64,000 nucleotides of DNA from Kosakonia oryzendophytica (lineage in GTDB: Bacteria > Pseudomonadota > Gammaproteobacteria > Enterobacterales > Enterobacteriaceae), in NCBI RefSeq assembly GCF_900094925.1, contig NZ_FMAY01000007.1:62001-126000 (forward strand), read 5' to 3'. Each line of letters begins with the position of its first letter. Position 1 is the first letter of the stretch. Below the pieces are notes generated by a model. It ran no database searches and was not told where the DNA came from. It saw only the letters and a program-made list of their open reading frames with translations. Made by a program: the position numbers and the translations under genes. This document shows, one piece after another, positions 40,239-49,397 of the stretch.

Positions 40239-41490
40239 GTGCATCCCAAAGTAAGCGACTGTCCAGCCATTCCACAGCAAGAATAGTCAAAATTACCGCC
40301 GCGCCGAAATAAAACGCGGCCGGTCCCATTGTAAAAGCGAGTAGCTGGTCGCGATTAATCAGTGACATCATCAGTGAAATGACAAACAGATCGAGCATCG
40401 ACCAACGCCCGATCCAGGTCACAAAGCGCAAAAGCAGCAGGCGAGTGCGTAACCCCTGTTCAAATTTGAAATGGATGCTGAGAAGCAGTGTAAACAGCAC
40501 AATCACTTTGGTAAACGGCACCAGAATACTGGCGATAAAGACGACTCCTGCTACAGCGATATTGCTGTGTGCAAGTGAAACAATACCAGAGAGAATGGTG
40601 TCTTCCTGTCGCGTGCCATTAACGTAGATGATTGAAATTGGCATCAGGTTGGCCGGAAAAAGCAGAATGAATGATGCAATTAGCGATGCCCAGCACTTTT
40701 GCAGGCTTTGCTTACGCCGCAAGGGGAGCGGAATATGGCAGCGAGGGCAGCGACCACGCACATCGGGAACGCCCGTAAAGTGACACCCGAGGCAAATACG
40801 CAACTGTGGATCGGGACGTTTCGCCGGACGTTGCGGATAAAATCGCTCCCATAATTGCTCAACATTCAGGTGGACAAGCGTCATTACGCTCAGAATCACC
40901 AACGCGGCAAAGGCAAACAAACCCACACCCGGCTGCAAGAAGGCGTAATCCTGGACTTTAATCGATGCAACGCCGATGCCCACCAGGTAGATGTCCAGCA
41001 TCACCCACTCTTTGAGTTTCTCCAGCATTAACAGTACCGGGCGAAGATTCATGCCGATAATATTGCCAAGCCATAAATAGGCAATCGCGGTAACCAAAAC
41101 CAACGGTGCGCCTACGGTGCAAAACAGGACCATGGCACCGGTGAGCGGCGAGCCCTGAGCGGTCATTTGCCAGATCCCTTGCAACAGATTGGCATCGATA
41201 CGCACACCTAACAGATACAAGTGCAACAACGGCTCGCCCCAGGCGAAGGGCATCAGCAAAATCATCGTCACCGCCATGGCCCCAAGCCGGGTTAGCGACC
41301 AGTCGCGACCATCGCGGACTTTAGCGTCGCAGCAGGGGCAGAATGCACTTTGGTGCGATTTCATAACCGGTAACGCAAAAAGCGTATCGCATTGCGGGCA
41401 GCGCTGATAATGTGCGCGGGGCAATGCTTCACCTACCCGGTGAATGGCGAGTTTTTGCGTAGCCGCGAGTTGTCGAATCTTCAGTGCCAT
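40207..41490 (-). CDS. letA: Inner-membrane partner of LetB, LetA (PqiA family)
   Basis: LetA (YebS) is the inner-membrane protein paired with LetB. The 427-residue protein has two PqiA-type units, each with a zinc-ribbon-like CxxC pair (CPQCDTLF...CPCC near 33-55; CLGCHFTG...CPRC near 233-254), followed by four membrane segments each. It is upstream of letB with a 32-bp overlap and divergent from msrC. Confidence 0.95.
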   Translation of the reverse strand: MALKIRQLAATQKLAIHRVGEALPRAHYQRCPQCDTLFALPVMKSHQSAFCPCCDAKVRDGRDWSLTRLGAMAVTMILLMPFAWGEPLLHLYLLGVRIDANLLQGIWQMTAQGSPLTGAMVLFCTVGAPLVLVTAIAYLWLGNIIGMNLRPVLLMLEKLKEWVMLDIYLVGIGVASIKVQDYAFLQPGVGLFAFAALVILSVMTLVHLNVEQLWERFYPQRPAKRPDPQLRICLGCHFTGVPDVRGRCPRCHIPLPLRRKQSLQKCWASLIASFILLFPANLMPISIIYVNGTRQEDTILSGIVSLAHSNIAVAGVVFIASILVPFTKVIVLFTLLLSIHFKFEQGLRTRLLLLRFVTWIGRWSMLDLFVISLMMSLINRDQLLAFTMGPAAFYFGAAVILTILAVEWLDSRLLWDAHESGNPRFAD

Positions 41491-41622
41491 TGCGTACGTC
41501 AGGAAAGGTTTGAATGAATCTATCTTAACTCATGTCGGGAACATCTTGAGCATCAACGCATTTAATGCTTATTTTAATAGGCTACGCAGTTTTTCAAAGT
41601 AAGACACCAAAGTGGTTGGATA

Positions 41623-42120
41623 ATGAACAAAACAGAATTTTACGCGGACCTTAACCGCGATTTTCAGGCGTTAATGGCAGGCGAAACCAGTTTTTTAGCG
41701 ACGCTGGCGAACACCAGCGCATTACTGTTTGAACGTCTTGATGGGGTGAACTGGGCCGGTTTTTACCTGCTCGAAGGTGATACGCTGGTGTTAGGACCGT
41801 TCCAGGGAAAAATTGCCTGTGTGCGTATTCCCGTCGGTCGCGGCGTGTGTGGTACGGCTGTGGCGCAGAACCGCGTTCAGCGTGTGGAAGATGTGCATCA
41901 GTTTGATGGACATATTGCCTGTGATGCCGCCAGTAATTCTGAAATCGTATTACCGCTGTCGGTGGATAATCAGATAATTGGCGTGTTGGATATCGACAGC
42001 GTTGTCTTCTCGCGTTTCACGGCTGAGGATGAACAAGGGCTGCGCGAGCTCGTGTTGCATCTGGAAAATGTCCTCGCGGGGACTGACTTTAAAAAAATCT
42101 TTGCGCCCGTCGCAGGATAA
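41623..42120 (+). CDS. msrC: Free methionine-(R)-sulfoxide reductase
   Basis: GAF-domain enzyme that reduces free methionine-R-sulfoxide. The 165-residue protein retains the three active-site cysteines: GKIACVRIPVGRGVCGTA (two, near residues 84 and 94) and HIACDAAS (third, near 118). The GAF fold segment FDGHIACDAASNSEIVLPL is conserved. It has its own promoter region opposite letA. Confidence 0.95.
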   Translation: MNKTEFYADLNRDFQALMAGETSFLATLANTSALLFERLDGVNWAGFYLLEGDTLVLGPFQGKIACVRIPVGRGVCGTAVAQNRVQRVEDVHQFDGHIACDAASNSEIVLPLSVDNQIIGVLDIDSVVFSRFTAEDEQGLRELVLHLENVLAGTDFKKIFAPVAG

Positions 42121-42148
42121 TCAACGGATAACGTAGCATTTACGGATA

Positions 42149-42166
42149 GCGTCATTATAATGACGC
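42149..42166. promoter_or_regulatory. Perfect 18-bp palindrome at the proQ promoter
   Basis: GCGTCATTATAATGACGC is identical to its reverse complement and contains a consensus-like -10 (TATAAT at 42156-42161), 51 bp before proQ. It could be an operator or a strong cruciform/hairpin at the mRNA start. Confidence 0.65.
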
Positions 42167-42216
42167 CTGTTCATGCCTGCGCTTGTTGGCAACGTCCGTT
42201 GTAATCAGGAAATTTC

Positions 42217-42903
42217 ATGGAAAATCAACCTAAGTTGAATAGCAGTAAAGAAGTTATCGCTTTTTTGGCCGAACGTTTCCCTCACTGTTTCAGTGCTGAA
42301 GGCGAAGCACGCCCCCTGAAAATCGGCATTTTTCAGGACTTAGTTGAGCGTGTTGAGGGTGAGATGAGTCTCAGTAAAACCCAACTTCGTTCCGCTTTAC
42401 GTCTTTATACTTCAAGCTGGCGTTACTTGTACGGCATCAAAGCGGGCGCTGCTCGTGTGGATCTCGACGGCAACCCGTGTGGCGTGCTGGATGAGCAGCA
42501 TGTAGAACATGCACGTAAACAGCTTGAAGAAGCCAAAGCTCGCGTTCAGGCACAGCGTGCTGAACAGCAAGCAAAAAAACGAGAAGCCGCAGCTGCTGCC
42601 GGTCAGGAAGAGGCGCCGCGTCGTGAGCGTAAACCTCGTCCGGCTCCGCGTCGTAAAGAAGGCGGCGAGCGCAAACCTCGTGCTGACAAACCTGTCGCGA
42701 AAACCCAACGTGCGCCACAGCAGGAAGAGCGTCATACGCCAGTTTCAGATTTATCTGCGCTGAGCGTAGGACAGAACCTGAAAGTGAAGGCGGGGAACAA
42801 TGCGATGGATGCCACCGTACTGGAAATCACTAAAGATGGCGTTCGCGTACAGCTTAGTTCGGGTATGTCGATGATTGTACGCGCAGAACATCTCTTGTTC
42901 TGA
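42217..42903 (+). CDS. proQ: RNA chaperone ProQ
   Basis: Global RNA-binding protein that stabilises many sRNAs and mRNA 3' ends; it was first found through its effect on the osmoprotectant transporter ProP. The 228-residue protein has the N-terminal FinO-like domain (residues 1-120, with [26 protein letters not shown]; key residues Y, R, W, Y, R), a Lys/Arg/Pro-rich linker (~125-175) and a C-terminal Tudor-like domain ([20 protein letters not shown]). prc follows 19 bp downstream. Confidence 0.97.
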   Translation: MENQPKLNSSKEVIAFLAERFPHCFSAEGEARPLKIGIFQDLVERVEGEMSLSKTQLRSALRLYTSSWRYLYGIKAGAARVDLDGNPCGVLDEQHVEHARKQLEEAKARVQAQRAEQQAKKREAAAAAGQEEAPRRERKPRPAPRRKEGGERKPRADKPVAKTQRAPQQEERHTPVSDLSALSVGQNLKVKAGNNAMDATVLEITKDGVRVQLSSGMSMIVRAEHLLF

Positions 42904-42922
42904 AACGGAGGCCTGGCCTGGC

Positions 42923-44971
42923 ATGAACACTTTGTTTAAGCGCACAGCGTTGGTTGGTCTGTTACTTGTAACAGGCCACGCCCTGGCTGTGGAAGATATC
43001 ACCCGTGCCGATCAAATCCCGGTGTTGAAGGAAGAGACGCAGCACGCGACAGTGAGCGAACGCGTAACCTCGCGTTTCACCCGCTCTCATTACCGCCAGT
43101 TCGATCTCGATCAGGCGTTCTCTGCGAAGATTTTCGACCGTTATCTGAATCTGCTGGATTACAGCCACAATGTGTTGTTGGCTGGCGATGTCGATCAGTT
43201 TTCGCAGAAGAAAGGTCAACTTGGCGACGAATTGCGCAGCGGCAAACTCGACGTCTTTTATGACCTGTATAACCTGGCGCAAAAGCGCCGTTTTGAACGT
43301 TACCAGTACGCTCTGAAAGTGTTAGAGCGTCCGATGGACTTCACCGGTAATGACACGTTCAATCTGGATCGCAGTAAAGCGCCCTGGCCGAAAAATGAAG
43401 CAGAGTTGAATGCGCTGTGGGACAGCAAAGTAAAGTATGACGAGTTGAGTCTTAAGCTCACAGGGAAAGACGAAAAAGAAGTGCGCGAAACCCTGGCCCG
43501 TCGTTATAAGTTTGCTATTCGTCGCCTGGCGCAGACCAACAGTGAAGACGTGTTCTCTCTGGCCATGACGGCGTTTGCCCGCGAGATCGATCCCCATACT
43601 AATTACCTTTCTCCACGTAATACTGAGCAATTTAATACTGAAATGAGTCTCTCACTCGAAGGTATTGGCGCGGTATTGCAGATGGACGACGACTACACCG
43701 TGATCAATTCAATGGTTGCAGGCGGCCCGGCGGCGAAAAGTAAAGCTATCAGTGTGGGCGATCGCATCGTCGGCGTTGGGCAGACTGGCCAGAATATGGT
43801 GGACGTCATCGGCTGGCGTCTTGACGACGTTGTTGCGCTGATCAAAGGGCCAAAAGGTAGCAAAGTGCGTCTCGAAGTCCTCCCTGCGGGTAAGGGCACG
43901 AAAACACGCATTGTGACGCTGACACGTGAACGGATCCGCCTTGAAGATCGGGCCGTGAAAATGTCCGTGAAGACCGTCGGCAAAGAAAAAGTCGGCGTGC
44001 TGGATATTCCGGGTTTTTATGTCGGCCTGACTGACGATGTGAAAGTTCAGTTGCAAAAACTGGAAAAACAAAATGTCAGCAGTGTGGTTATTGATTTACG
44101 TACTAACGGCGGCGGTGCGCTGACGGAAGCGGTTTCGCTTTCCGGTCTGTTTATTCCGTCCGGTCCGGTTGTTCAGGTTCGTGATAATAACGGCAAGGTG
44201 CGTGAAGACAGTGATACCGATGGTGTCGTCTATTACAAAGGGCCGCTGGTGGTGCTGGTTGACCGTTTTAGCGCCTCGGCATCGGAAATCTTCGCTGCGG
44301 CAATGCAGGATTACGGGCGTGCACTAATTGTTGGTGAGCCAACCTTCGGTAAAGGAACTGTTCAGCAGTATCGCTCGCTTAATCGTATCTACGATCAGAT
44401 GCTGCGTCCTGAGTGGCCAGCGCTGGGTTCGGTGCAGTACACCATCCAGAAATTCTATCGTGTGAACGGCGGCAGTACCCAGCGCAAAGGCGTCACGCCG
44501 GACATTATTATGCCGACCGGGACGCAGGTGACGGAAACCGGTGAAAAATTTGAAGACAACGCACTGCCGTGGGACAGCATTAATGCAGCCACCTTTGTGA
44601 AATCGGGCGATTTGAAACCGTTTGGCGCGGAACTCCTTAAAGATCATGAGGAGCGTATCGCGAAGGATCCTGAGTTCCAGTACATCATGAAGGACATTGC
44701 CCGCTTCAATGCCCTGAAAGATAAACGCAATCTCGTATCGCTGAATCTGGCGCAGCGTGAAAAAGAGAATGCGGAAGATGATGCTATTCGTCTCTCCCGT
44801 CTCAACGATCGCTTTAAACGTGAAGGCAAGCCGTTATTGAAAAAGCTGGATGATTTGCCGAAGGATTACCAGGAGCCGGACCCATACCTTGATGAGACGG
44901 TTCATATTGCGCTTGACCTTGCGCATCTGGATAAAGACAAACCGGCGGAACAACCCGCTCCCGCGAAGTAA
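42923..44971 (+). CDS. prc: Tail-specific protease Prc
   Basis: Periplasmic S41 carboxyl-terminal protease that processes FtsI and, with NlpI, degrades MepS. The 682-residue precursor has a signal peptide (~1-22, ending GHALA), a PDZ domain (~240-320) and the Ser-Lys dyad in DRFSASASEI (Ser near 452) and EPTFGKGTVQQ (Lys near 477). The start MNTLFKRTAL was chosen over a 16-codon extension into proQ because it begins the signal peptide. Confidence 0.97.
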   Translation: MNTLFKRTALVGLLLVTGHALAVEDITRADQIPVLKEETQHATVSERVTSRFTRSHYRQFDLDQAFSAKIFDRYLNLLDYSHNVLLAGDVDQFSQKKGQLGDELRSGKLDVFYDLYNLAQKRRFERYQYALKVLERPMDFTGNDTFNLDRSKAPWPKNEAELNALWDSKVKYDELSLKLTGKDEKEVRETLARRYKFAIRRLAQTNSEDVFSLAMTAFAREIDPHTNYLSPRNTEQFNTEMSLSLEGIGAVLQMDDDYTVINSMVAGGPAAKSKAISVGDRIVGVGQTGQNMVDVIGWRLDDVVALIKGPKGSKVRLEVLPAGKGTKTRIVTLTRERIRLEDRAVKMSVKTVGKEKVGVLDIPGFYVGLTDDVKVQLQKLEKQNVSSVVIDLRTNGGGALTEAVSLSGLFIPSGPVVQVRDNNGKVREDSDTDGVVYYKGPLVVLVDRFSASASEIFAAAMQDYGRALIVGEPTFGKGTVQQYRSLNRIYDQMLRPEWPALGSVQYTIQKFYRVNGGSTQRKGVTPDIIMPTGTQVTETGEKFEDNALPWDSINAATFVKSGDLKPFGAELLKDHEERIAKDPEFQYIMKDIARFNALKDKRNLVSLNLAQREKENAEDDAIRLSRLNDRFKREGKPLLKKLDDLPKDYQEPDPYLDETVHIALDLAHLDKDKPAEQPAPAK

Positions 44972-44978
44972 AAGCAAG

Positions 44979-45008
44979 CAGGCACAAGAAATTGTGCCTG
45001 TTTTTTTT
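44979..45008 (+). terminator. Terminator after prc
   Basis: CAGGCACAA/TTGTGCCTG 9-bp stem, GAAA tetraloop, T8. Confidence 0.95.
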
Positions 45009-45086
45009 AACAATCCTCCGTTGGCGTAAGCATTGTGCTACAAAATGTAAAGTTGTGTCTTTCTGGTGACTTACGCTGTCCCGATG

Positions 45087-45111
45087 CTTGAAAATACCGT
45101 TTATACCCATA
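45087..45111 (+). promoter_or_regulatory. Sigma-32-like promoter of htpX
   Basis: CTTGAAA at 45087-45093 and CCCATA at 45106-45111 with a 12-bp spacer resemble the heat-shock consensus CTTGAAA-N-CCCCATnT. This fits htpX as a known heat-shock gene. Confidence 0.6.
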
Positions 45112-45164
45112 CGATGTGGGTAATCGCATAGTGCGTTTTGTTAAATCGAGGTTAAAAGAAAATT

Positions 45165-46046
45165 ATGATGCGAATCGCGCTCTTCCTGTTGACTAACCTG
45201 GCCGTTATGTTGGTATTCGGTCTGGTGCTTAGCCTGACGGGCATTCAGTCGAGCAGCGTTCAGGGCTTGCTAATCATGGCGCTGCTGTTTGGTTTTGGTG
45301 GCTCATTCATTTCCCTGTTGATGTCCAAATGGATGGCGCTGAAATCTGTAGGTGGGGAAGTCATTGAGCAACCGCGCAACGAAATGGAACGCTGGTTGAT
45401 GGATACGGTGGCACAGCAGTCCCGCCAGGCAGGCATCGCTATGCCGCAGGTGGCCATTTACCATGCGCCGGATATCAACGCATTTGCAACCGGCGCGCGC
45501 CGGGATGCTTCTCTGGTTGCTGTGAGTACCGGACTGTTACAAAACATGAGTCGTGATGAAGCCGAAGCAGTTATCGCGCATGAAATCAGCCATGTGGCGA
45601 ACGGCGATATGGTGACTATGACGCTGATCCAGGGCATCGTGAACACCTTCGTTATCTTTATTTCCCGCATCATTGCGCAGATTGCTGCAGGTTTCCTGAG
45701 TGGAAACCGTGATGATGGTGAAGAGAGCAATGGCAACCCGTTGATCTATTTCGCCGTGGCGACCGTGCTGGAGCTGGTATTCGGTATTCTGGCGAGCATC
45801 ATTACCATGTGGTTCTCCCGCCATCGCGAATTCCATGCGGACGCCGGTTCGGCGAAACTGGTGGGGCGCGAGAAGATGATTGCAGCCCTGCAACGCCTTA
45901 AAACCAGCTATGAGCCGCAGGAAGCCAGCAGCATGATGGCGTTTTGCATCAACGGTAAGTCTAAATCACTGAGTGAACTGTTTATGACTCACCCGCCGCT
46001 GGACAAACGTATTGAGGCTTTACGCACTGGTGAATATCTGAAATAA
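45165..46046 (+). CDS. htpX: Membrane zinc metalloprotease HtpX
   Basis: M48 protease of the inner membrane that works with FtsH in removing damaged membrane proteins. The 293-residue protein has two N-terminal membrane segments, the HEISH zinc motif near residues 139-143, two further membrane segments (~155-215) and the third-ligand Glu in [11 protein letters not shown]. The first of two adjacent ATGs gives the family length. It is preceded by a heat-shock-type promoter. Confidence 0.97.
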   Translation: MMRIALFLLTNLAVMLVFGLVLSLTGIQSSSVQGLLIMALLFGFGGSFISLLMSKWMALKSVGGEVIEQPRNEMERWLMDTVAQQSRQAGIAMPQVAIYHAPDINAFATGARRDASLVAVSTGLLQNMSRDEAEAVIAHEISHVANGDMVTMTLIQGIVNTFVIFISRIIAQIAAGFLSGNRDDGEESNGNPLIYFAVATVLELVFGILASIITMWFSRHREFHADAGSAKLVGREKMIAALQRLKTSYEPQEASSMMAFCINGKSKSLSELFMTHPPLDKRIEALRTGEYLK

Positions 46047-46063
46047 GCTGCTTGTGGAAAGTA

Positions 46064-46093
46064 AAAAAGCGCGTCTACCGACGCGCTTTTTTT
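46064..46093. terminator. Bidirectional terminator htpX / yebQ
   Basis: A6-GCGCGTC-TACC-GACGCGC-T7; a perfect stem with runs on both strands. It includes the last base(s) of yebQ's stop codon. Confidence 0.95.
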
Positions 46094-47462
46094 ATGTCGA
46101 ACGCGGCTGCGTAACGCGTAACCCACTGATCACCGCAGCCAGCAAGGCCAGTAATCCGGCCAGCAGCAGTGAAACGTGTGTTCCGGTGGTATCAAACAGG
46201 TTAAACATCAGCGCTACCAGTGCAGCGCCGGAACTTTGCCCCAGTAAACGGGCCGTACCCAGCATACCGCTGGCCCCACCACTGCGCTGCCGGGGGGCTG
46301 CGGTAATAATCGTATGGTTATTAGGCGATTGGAACAGGCCAAAGCCAGCGCCGCACAGCGCCATGCGCCAGACAATATCGATATCAGCAGGCGCAGCCGG
46401 GAGTATTGCGAGTGCGAACAACCCCACAGCCATCATCGCCAGGCCCAATGCGCCGAGCATCCCTGCATGTACCCGCTCAATCAGATAACCTGCCAGCGGC
46501 GCCATTACCATGGTGGCCAGCGGCCAGGGCGTTAACAATATGCCACTTTCCACTTCACTACGCCCAAGCGTGGTTTGCAGGAAAAAGGGCAGAGAAACCA
46601 GCGCCAACATCTGGGCGCAGAATGAGCAAACCGAGGTGCAGATAGAGAGCGAAAACAATGGAATGCGCAACAGATCAACCGGCAGGAGCGGTACAGGCAG
46701 CCGGAGTTGTCTGCGAACAAACAACCAGCCCGTTATCAACAATGCAATGATTTCCACACCGACCACGCTAACAGATTGCCCCTGTGCAAAACCGCTGAGT
46801 GCAGTAATCAAAAGCCCAAATGTGAGGGCATTCATCACGGCGCTGGGTAAATCAAATTTTGGCATGGTGCTGCGTGCCCCGTTGGGCGGCAGAAATTTGA
46901 TGGCCAGTAACAAGGCAATAATGCCCAACGGCACATTAACCAAAAATAACCATTGCCAGGAAGCGACAGAGAGTATTGCTGAGGCAAGCGTTGGCCCGGC
47001 GGCAGAAGAAACCGCGACAACAAACGAGTTAATGCCCATCCCGCGCCCCAGCCTGCGCTGAGGGTAGATAAGGCGTATCAACGCCGTGTTAACGCTCATG
47101 AGCGCAGCACCGCCGAAACCTTGCGCCACGCGTGCCAATGTTAGCGTAAGAAGCGAGTCTGACAGTGCGCAAAGCAGCGAGGTTAAAGTGAATAATACCA
47201 GCCCACATTGATAAACACGGCGATAGCCGAACATGTCGCCAAGGAAAGAGAGCGTCAGCAACGAGACGACAATAGCAATCTGATAAGCGTTAACGATCCA
47301 GATGGAACTGGCCGGGGAGGCATTCAGATCGCGGGCGATAGTCGGCAGGGCGACGTTGGCGATGGCACCGTCCAGCACTGCCATAGCGATGCCGATGACG
47401 ATCGTCAGAATTGCGCCATAGCGCAGCGGCACGGGGAGACCGTCTGTGGAACTTTTATCCAT
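46092..47462 (-). CDS. yebQ: MFS drug-efflux-type transporter YebQ
   Basis: A 456-residue member of the DHA2 (14-segment) drug:proton antiporter group. Motif A-like LGDMFGYRRVYQ and motif C-like FVVAVSSAAGPTLASAIL are visible among many hydrophobic segments. The substrate is unknown. It is divergent from kdgR, and a palindrome overlaps the shared promoter region. Confidence 0.92.
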   Translation of the reverse strand: MDKSSTDGLPVPLRYGAILTIVIGIAMAVLDGAIANVALPTIARDLNASPASSIWIVNAYQIAIVVSLLTLSFLGDMFGYRRVYQCGLVLFTLTSLLCALSDSLLTLTLARVAQGFGGAALMSVNTALIRLIYPQRRLGRGMGINSFVVAVSSAAGPTLASAILSVASWQWLFLVNVPLGIIALLLAIKFLPPNGARSTMPKFDLPSAVMNALTFGLLITALSGFAQGQSVSVVGVEIIALLITGWLFVRRQLRLPVPLLPVDLLRIPLFSLSICTSVCSFCAQMLALVSLPFFLQTTLGRSEVESGILLTPWPLATMVMAPLAGYLIERVHAGMLGALGLAMMAVGLFALAILPAAPADIDIVWRMALCGAGFGLFQSPNNHTIITAAPRQRSGGASGMLGTARLLGQSSGAALVALMFNLFDTTGTHVSLLLAGLLALLAAVISGLRVTQPRST

Positions 47463-47499
47463 ACAGATTTCAGGGCTATAATCACAGAGTTATTTGTAT

Positions 47500-47514
47500 A
47501 ATGATTCTATCATT
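47500..47514. promoter_or_regulatory. 15-bp palindrome in the yebQ-kdgR gap
   Basis: AATGATTCTATCATT (6-bp arms, 3-bp centre) overlaps a TATAATG element at 47497-47503. It is a candidate operator between the divergent genes and does not match the KdgR consensus. Confidence 0.5.
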
Positions 47515-47639
47515 GGTATTCCGGCTTTATGTCGCAGATTTGTAACGAAGTTAGCAAACGCGCATTGCGGCGGTAGGTCGACGAATTTATAATAAAAACC
47601 GATTCTGATTTTTATAAAACACAGGCGATGAGGTGATTA

Positions 47640-48431
47640 ATGGCAATCGCAGATTTGGATAAGCAGCCAGATTCTGTCTCTTCTGTATTGAAGGTATTTG
47701 GCATTCTGCAGGCGCTCGGCGAAGAGCGTGAGATCGGTATCACCGAGCTTTCGCAGCGTGTCATGATGTCAAAAAGCACCGTTTATCGCTTTTTGCAAAC
47801 AATGAAGTCTTTGGGCTATGTCGCGCAGGAAGGGGAGTCTGAAAAATATTCCCTGACCCTGAAATTGTTCGAACTGGGCGCCCGTGCGTTACAAAACGTT
47901 GATTTGATCCGCAGTGCGGACATTCAGATGCGTGAACTCTCCCGTCTGACGAAAGAGACCATCCACTTGGGTGCGCTGGATGAAGACAGCATTGTTTACA
48001 TCCACAAGATTGATTCAATGTATAACTTGCGTATGTACTCACGCATTGGTCGTCGTAACCCGCTGTACAGCACTGCGATTGGTAAAGTTCTGCTGGCGTG
48101 GCGTGACAAGGAAGAAGTACTGCAAATTCTGGACGGCGTGGAATACAAACGCAGCACCGATCGCACCATTACCAGTACGGAAGATCTGTTGCCGATGCTG
48201 GATATTGTGCGTCAGCAGGGCTATGGCGAAGATAACGAAGAGCAAGAAGAAGGTTTACGCTGTATCGGTGTGCCGGTATTTGACCGTTTTGGCGTGGTGA
48301 TTGCTGGCTTGAGTATCTCTTTCCCGACACTGCGTTTCTCTGAAGAGCGTCTGCACGAATACGTGGAGATGCTGCATCACGCAGCGCGGAAAATCTCTGA
48401 GCAGATGGGATATAACGACTACCCGTTCTGA
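47640..48431 (+). CDS. kdgR: IclR-family repressor KdgR
   Basis: Repressor of 2-keto-3-deoxygluconate and pectin/hexuronate catabolism genes, released by KDG. The 263-residue protein has an N-terminal winged helix (GITELSQRVMMSKSTVYRFLQ near residues 40-60; key residues S, T, V, Y, R) and a C-terminal IclR effector domain (GRRNPLYSTAIGKVLLAW). eda, a KDG-pathway gene in the same window, is a known KdgR-linked target in E. coli. Confidence 0.97.
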   Translation: MAIADLDKQPDSVSSVLKVFGILQALGEEREIGITELSQRVMMSKSTVYRFLQTMKSLGYVAQEGESEKYSLTLKLFELGARALQNVDLIRSADIQMRELSRLTKETIHLGALDEDSIVYIHKIDSMYNLRMYSRIGRRNPLYSTAIGKVLLAWRDKEEVLQILDGVEYKRSTDRTITSTEDLLPMLDIVRQQGYGEDNEEQEEGLRCIGVPVFDRFGVVIAGLSISFPTLRFSEERLHEYVEMLHHAARKISEQMGYNDYPF

Positions 48432-48432
48432 T

Positions 48433-48461
48433 AAAAAAGCCGCCATCAGGCGGCTTTTTTT
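48433..48461. terminator. Bidirectional terminator kdgR / yobH
   Basis: A6-GCCGCC-ATCA-GGCGGC-T7, a perfect 6-bp GC stem with a tetraloop. Confidence 0.93.
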
Positions 48462-48470
48462 GTTTCTGCG

Positions 48471-48710
48471 TTAACCGTTATCAATCGCGGTATCGCTCTT
48501 GCGAAGCAACGGGCAGTTTGCCAGCCCGAAAAAACCGTTATCAGAATGAACATATTGTGCGGTACTGGTGCCGCGCGCGGTTACATATTTACATTGCAGA
48601 CCTAACCCTGCCGCGTTCTCATGACTTCCAATCAGTACCCCGTAGCCGCTCAGCAAAAGCCCAATCCACACGAGTGCGATAAGGATTACGCCCCGGATAA
48701 GTGTACGCAT
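48471..48710 (-). CDS. yobH: Small membrane/exported protein YobH
   Basis: A 79-residue conserved protein with one N-terminal hydrophobic segment (ALVWIGLLLSGYGVLIG, residues ~11-27), which is an anchor or signal sequence, and two later cysteines (GLQCKYVT and ANCPLLRKS). Function unknown. The start at 48710 follows AGGAG. It is convergent with kdgR and divergent from mgrB, its usual setting. Confidence 0.92.
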   Translation of the reverse strand: MRTLIRGVILIALVWIGLLLSGYGVLIGSHENAAGLGLQCKYVTARGTSTAQYVHSDNGFFGLANCPLLRKSDTAIDNG

Positions 48711-48871
48711 ATTAGCTCCTTGCATAGTGGAAAACGTTACGCTTAGGCTACTAAGTTTACCTTGTGAAACAAGTCGAGCATTCCTAAAAAAAGCGAAAGG
48801 GGATACAGTTAGTCGCGGTTTAGGGAGGCCATGTTAACCTGGTTGTACCTTGTAACGTTGCGGAGAGTGGA

Positions 48872-49015
48872 GTGAGAAAATTTAGATGGCTGATCCTGGC
48901 TGCCGTTTTGGTGGTCTGCCTGCTGCTCTGGACTCAAATGATTAACGTGATGTGCGATCAGGATGTACAATTCTTCAGCGGCATCTGCGTCATCAACAAA
49001 TTCATCCCCTGGTAA
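48872..49015 (+). CDS. mgrB: PhoQ inhibitor peptide MgrB
   Basis: A 47-residue inner-membrane peptide that binds PhoQ and damps PhoP/PhoQ signalling; its loss causes polymyxin resistance in several genera. The GTG start gives a short basic end (RKFRW), a membrane helix ([14 protein letters not shown], residues ~7-20) and the conserved periplasmic part with both functional cysteines, [13 protein letters not shown], ending INKFIPW. GGAG lies 6 nt upstream. The [10 protein letters not shown] stretch is closer to my memory of Klebsiella/Enterobacter MgrB than of E. coli. The gene is intact. Confidence 0.95.
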   Translation: MRKFRWLILAAVLVVCLLLWTQMINVMCDQDVQFFSGICVINKFIPW

Positions 49016-49089
49016 TGGCATTTTTTCAGTGAGAGATTTCCTTCCTTGACGTCAGTGGTAAAATGCCGCGTCTACATTGAGGTGGTGAA

Positions 49090-49380
49090 ATGAACGAAGT
49101 AATGAATTCGGGTGCGCTTAATTTTGCGTCCCTCGTGGTTTCTTTGGTGGTTTTGGTTGTTGGTCTGGTGTTGTGGTTTTTTATCAATCGCGCCAGTTCC
49201 CGTACAAACGAGCAGATTGAACTGCTTGAAGCGCTGTTAGATCAGCAAAAAAGACAAAATGCGCTGTTGCGCCGTCTGTGTGAATCTAACGAGCCGGAGA
49301 AAGAAGAGACGCCTGAACCGGTAAAAGCACAGGCAAAAGAGGATGACGAGGATTTCATCCGCCTGGTGGCAGAACGCTAA
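49090..49380 (+). CDS. yebO: Small membrane protein YebO
   Basis: A 96-residue protein with one N-terminal membrane segment (SLVVSLVVLVVGLVLWFFI, residues ~15-33), a helical coiled-coil-like region (SRTNEQIELLEALLDQQKRQNALLRRL) and an acidic tail. Function unknown. It lies downstream of mgrB, and an MBL-fold gene starts 17 bp after it, so the two may be co-transcribed here. Confidence 0.92.
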   Translation: MNEVMNSGALNFASLVVSLVVLVVGLVLWFFINRASSRTNEQIELLEALLDQQKRQNALLRRLCESNEPEKEETPEPVKAQAKEDDEDFIRLVAER

Positions 49381-49397
49381 CCGCGCTGGAGGGCGAG

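Noticed and set aside
48471-48725. Longer 84-residue start for yobH
   Set aside because: The AGGAG site and family length favour the start at 48710; the upstream ATG would place the ribosome-binding site inside the gene.
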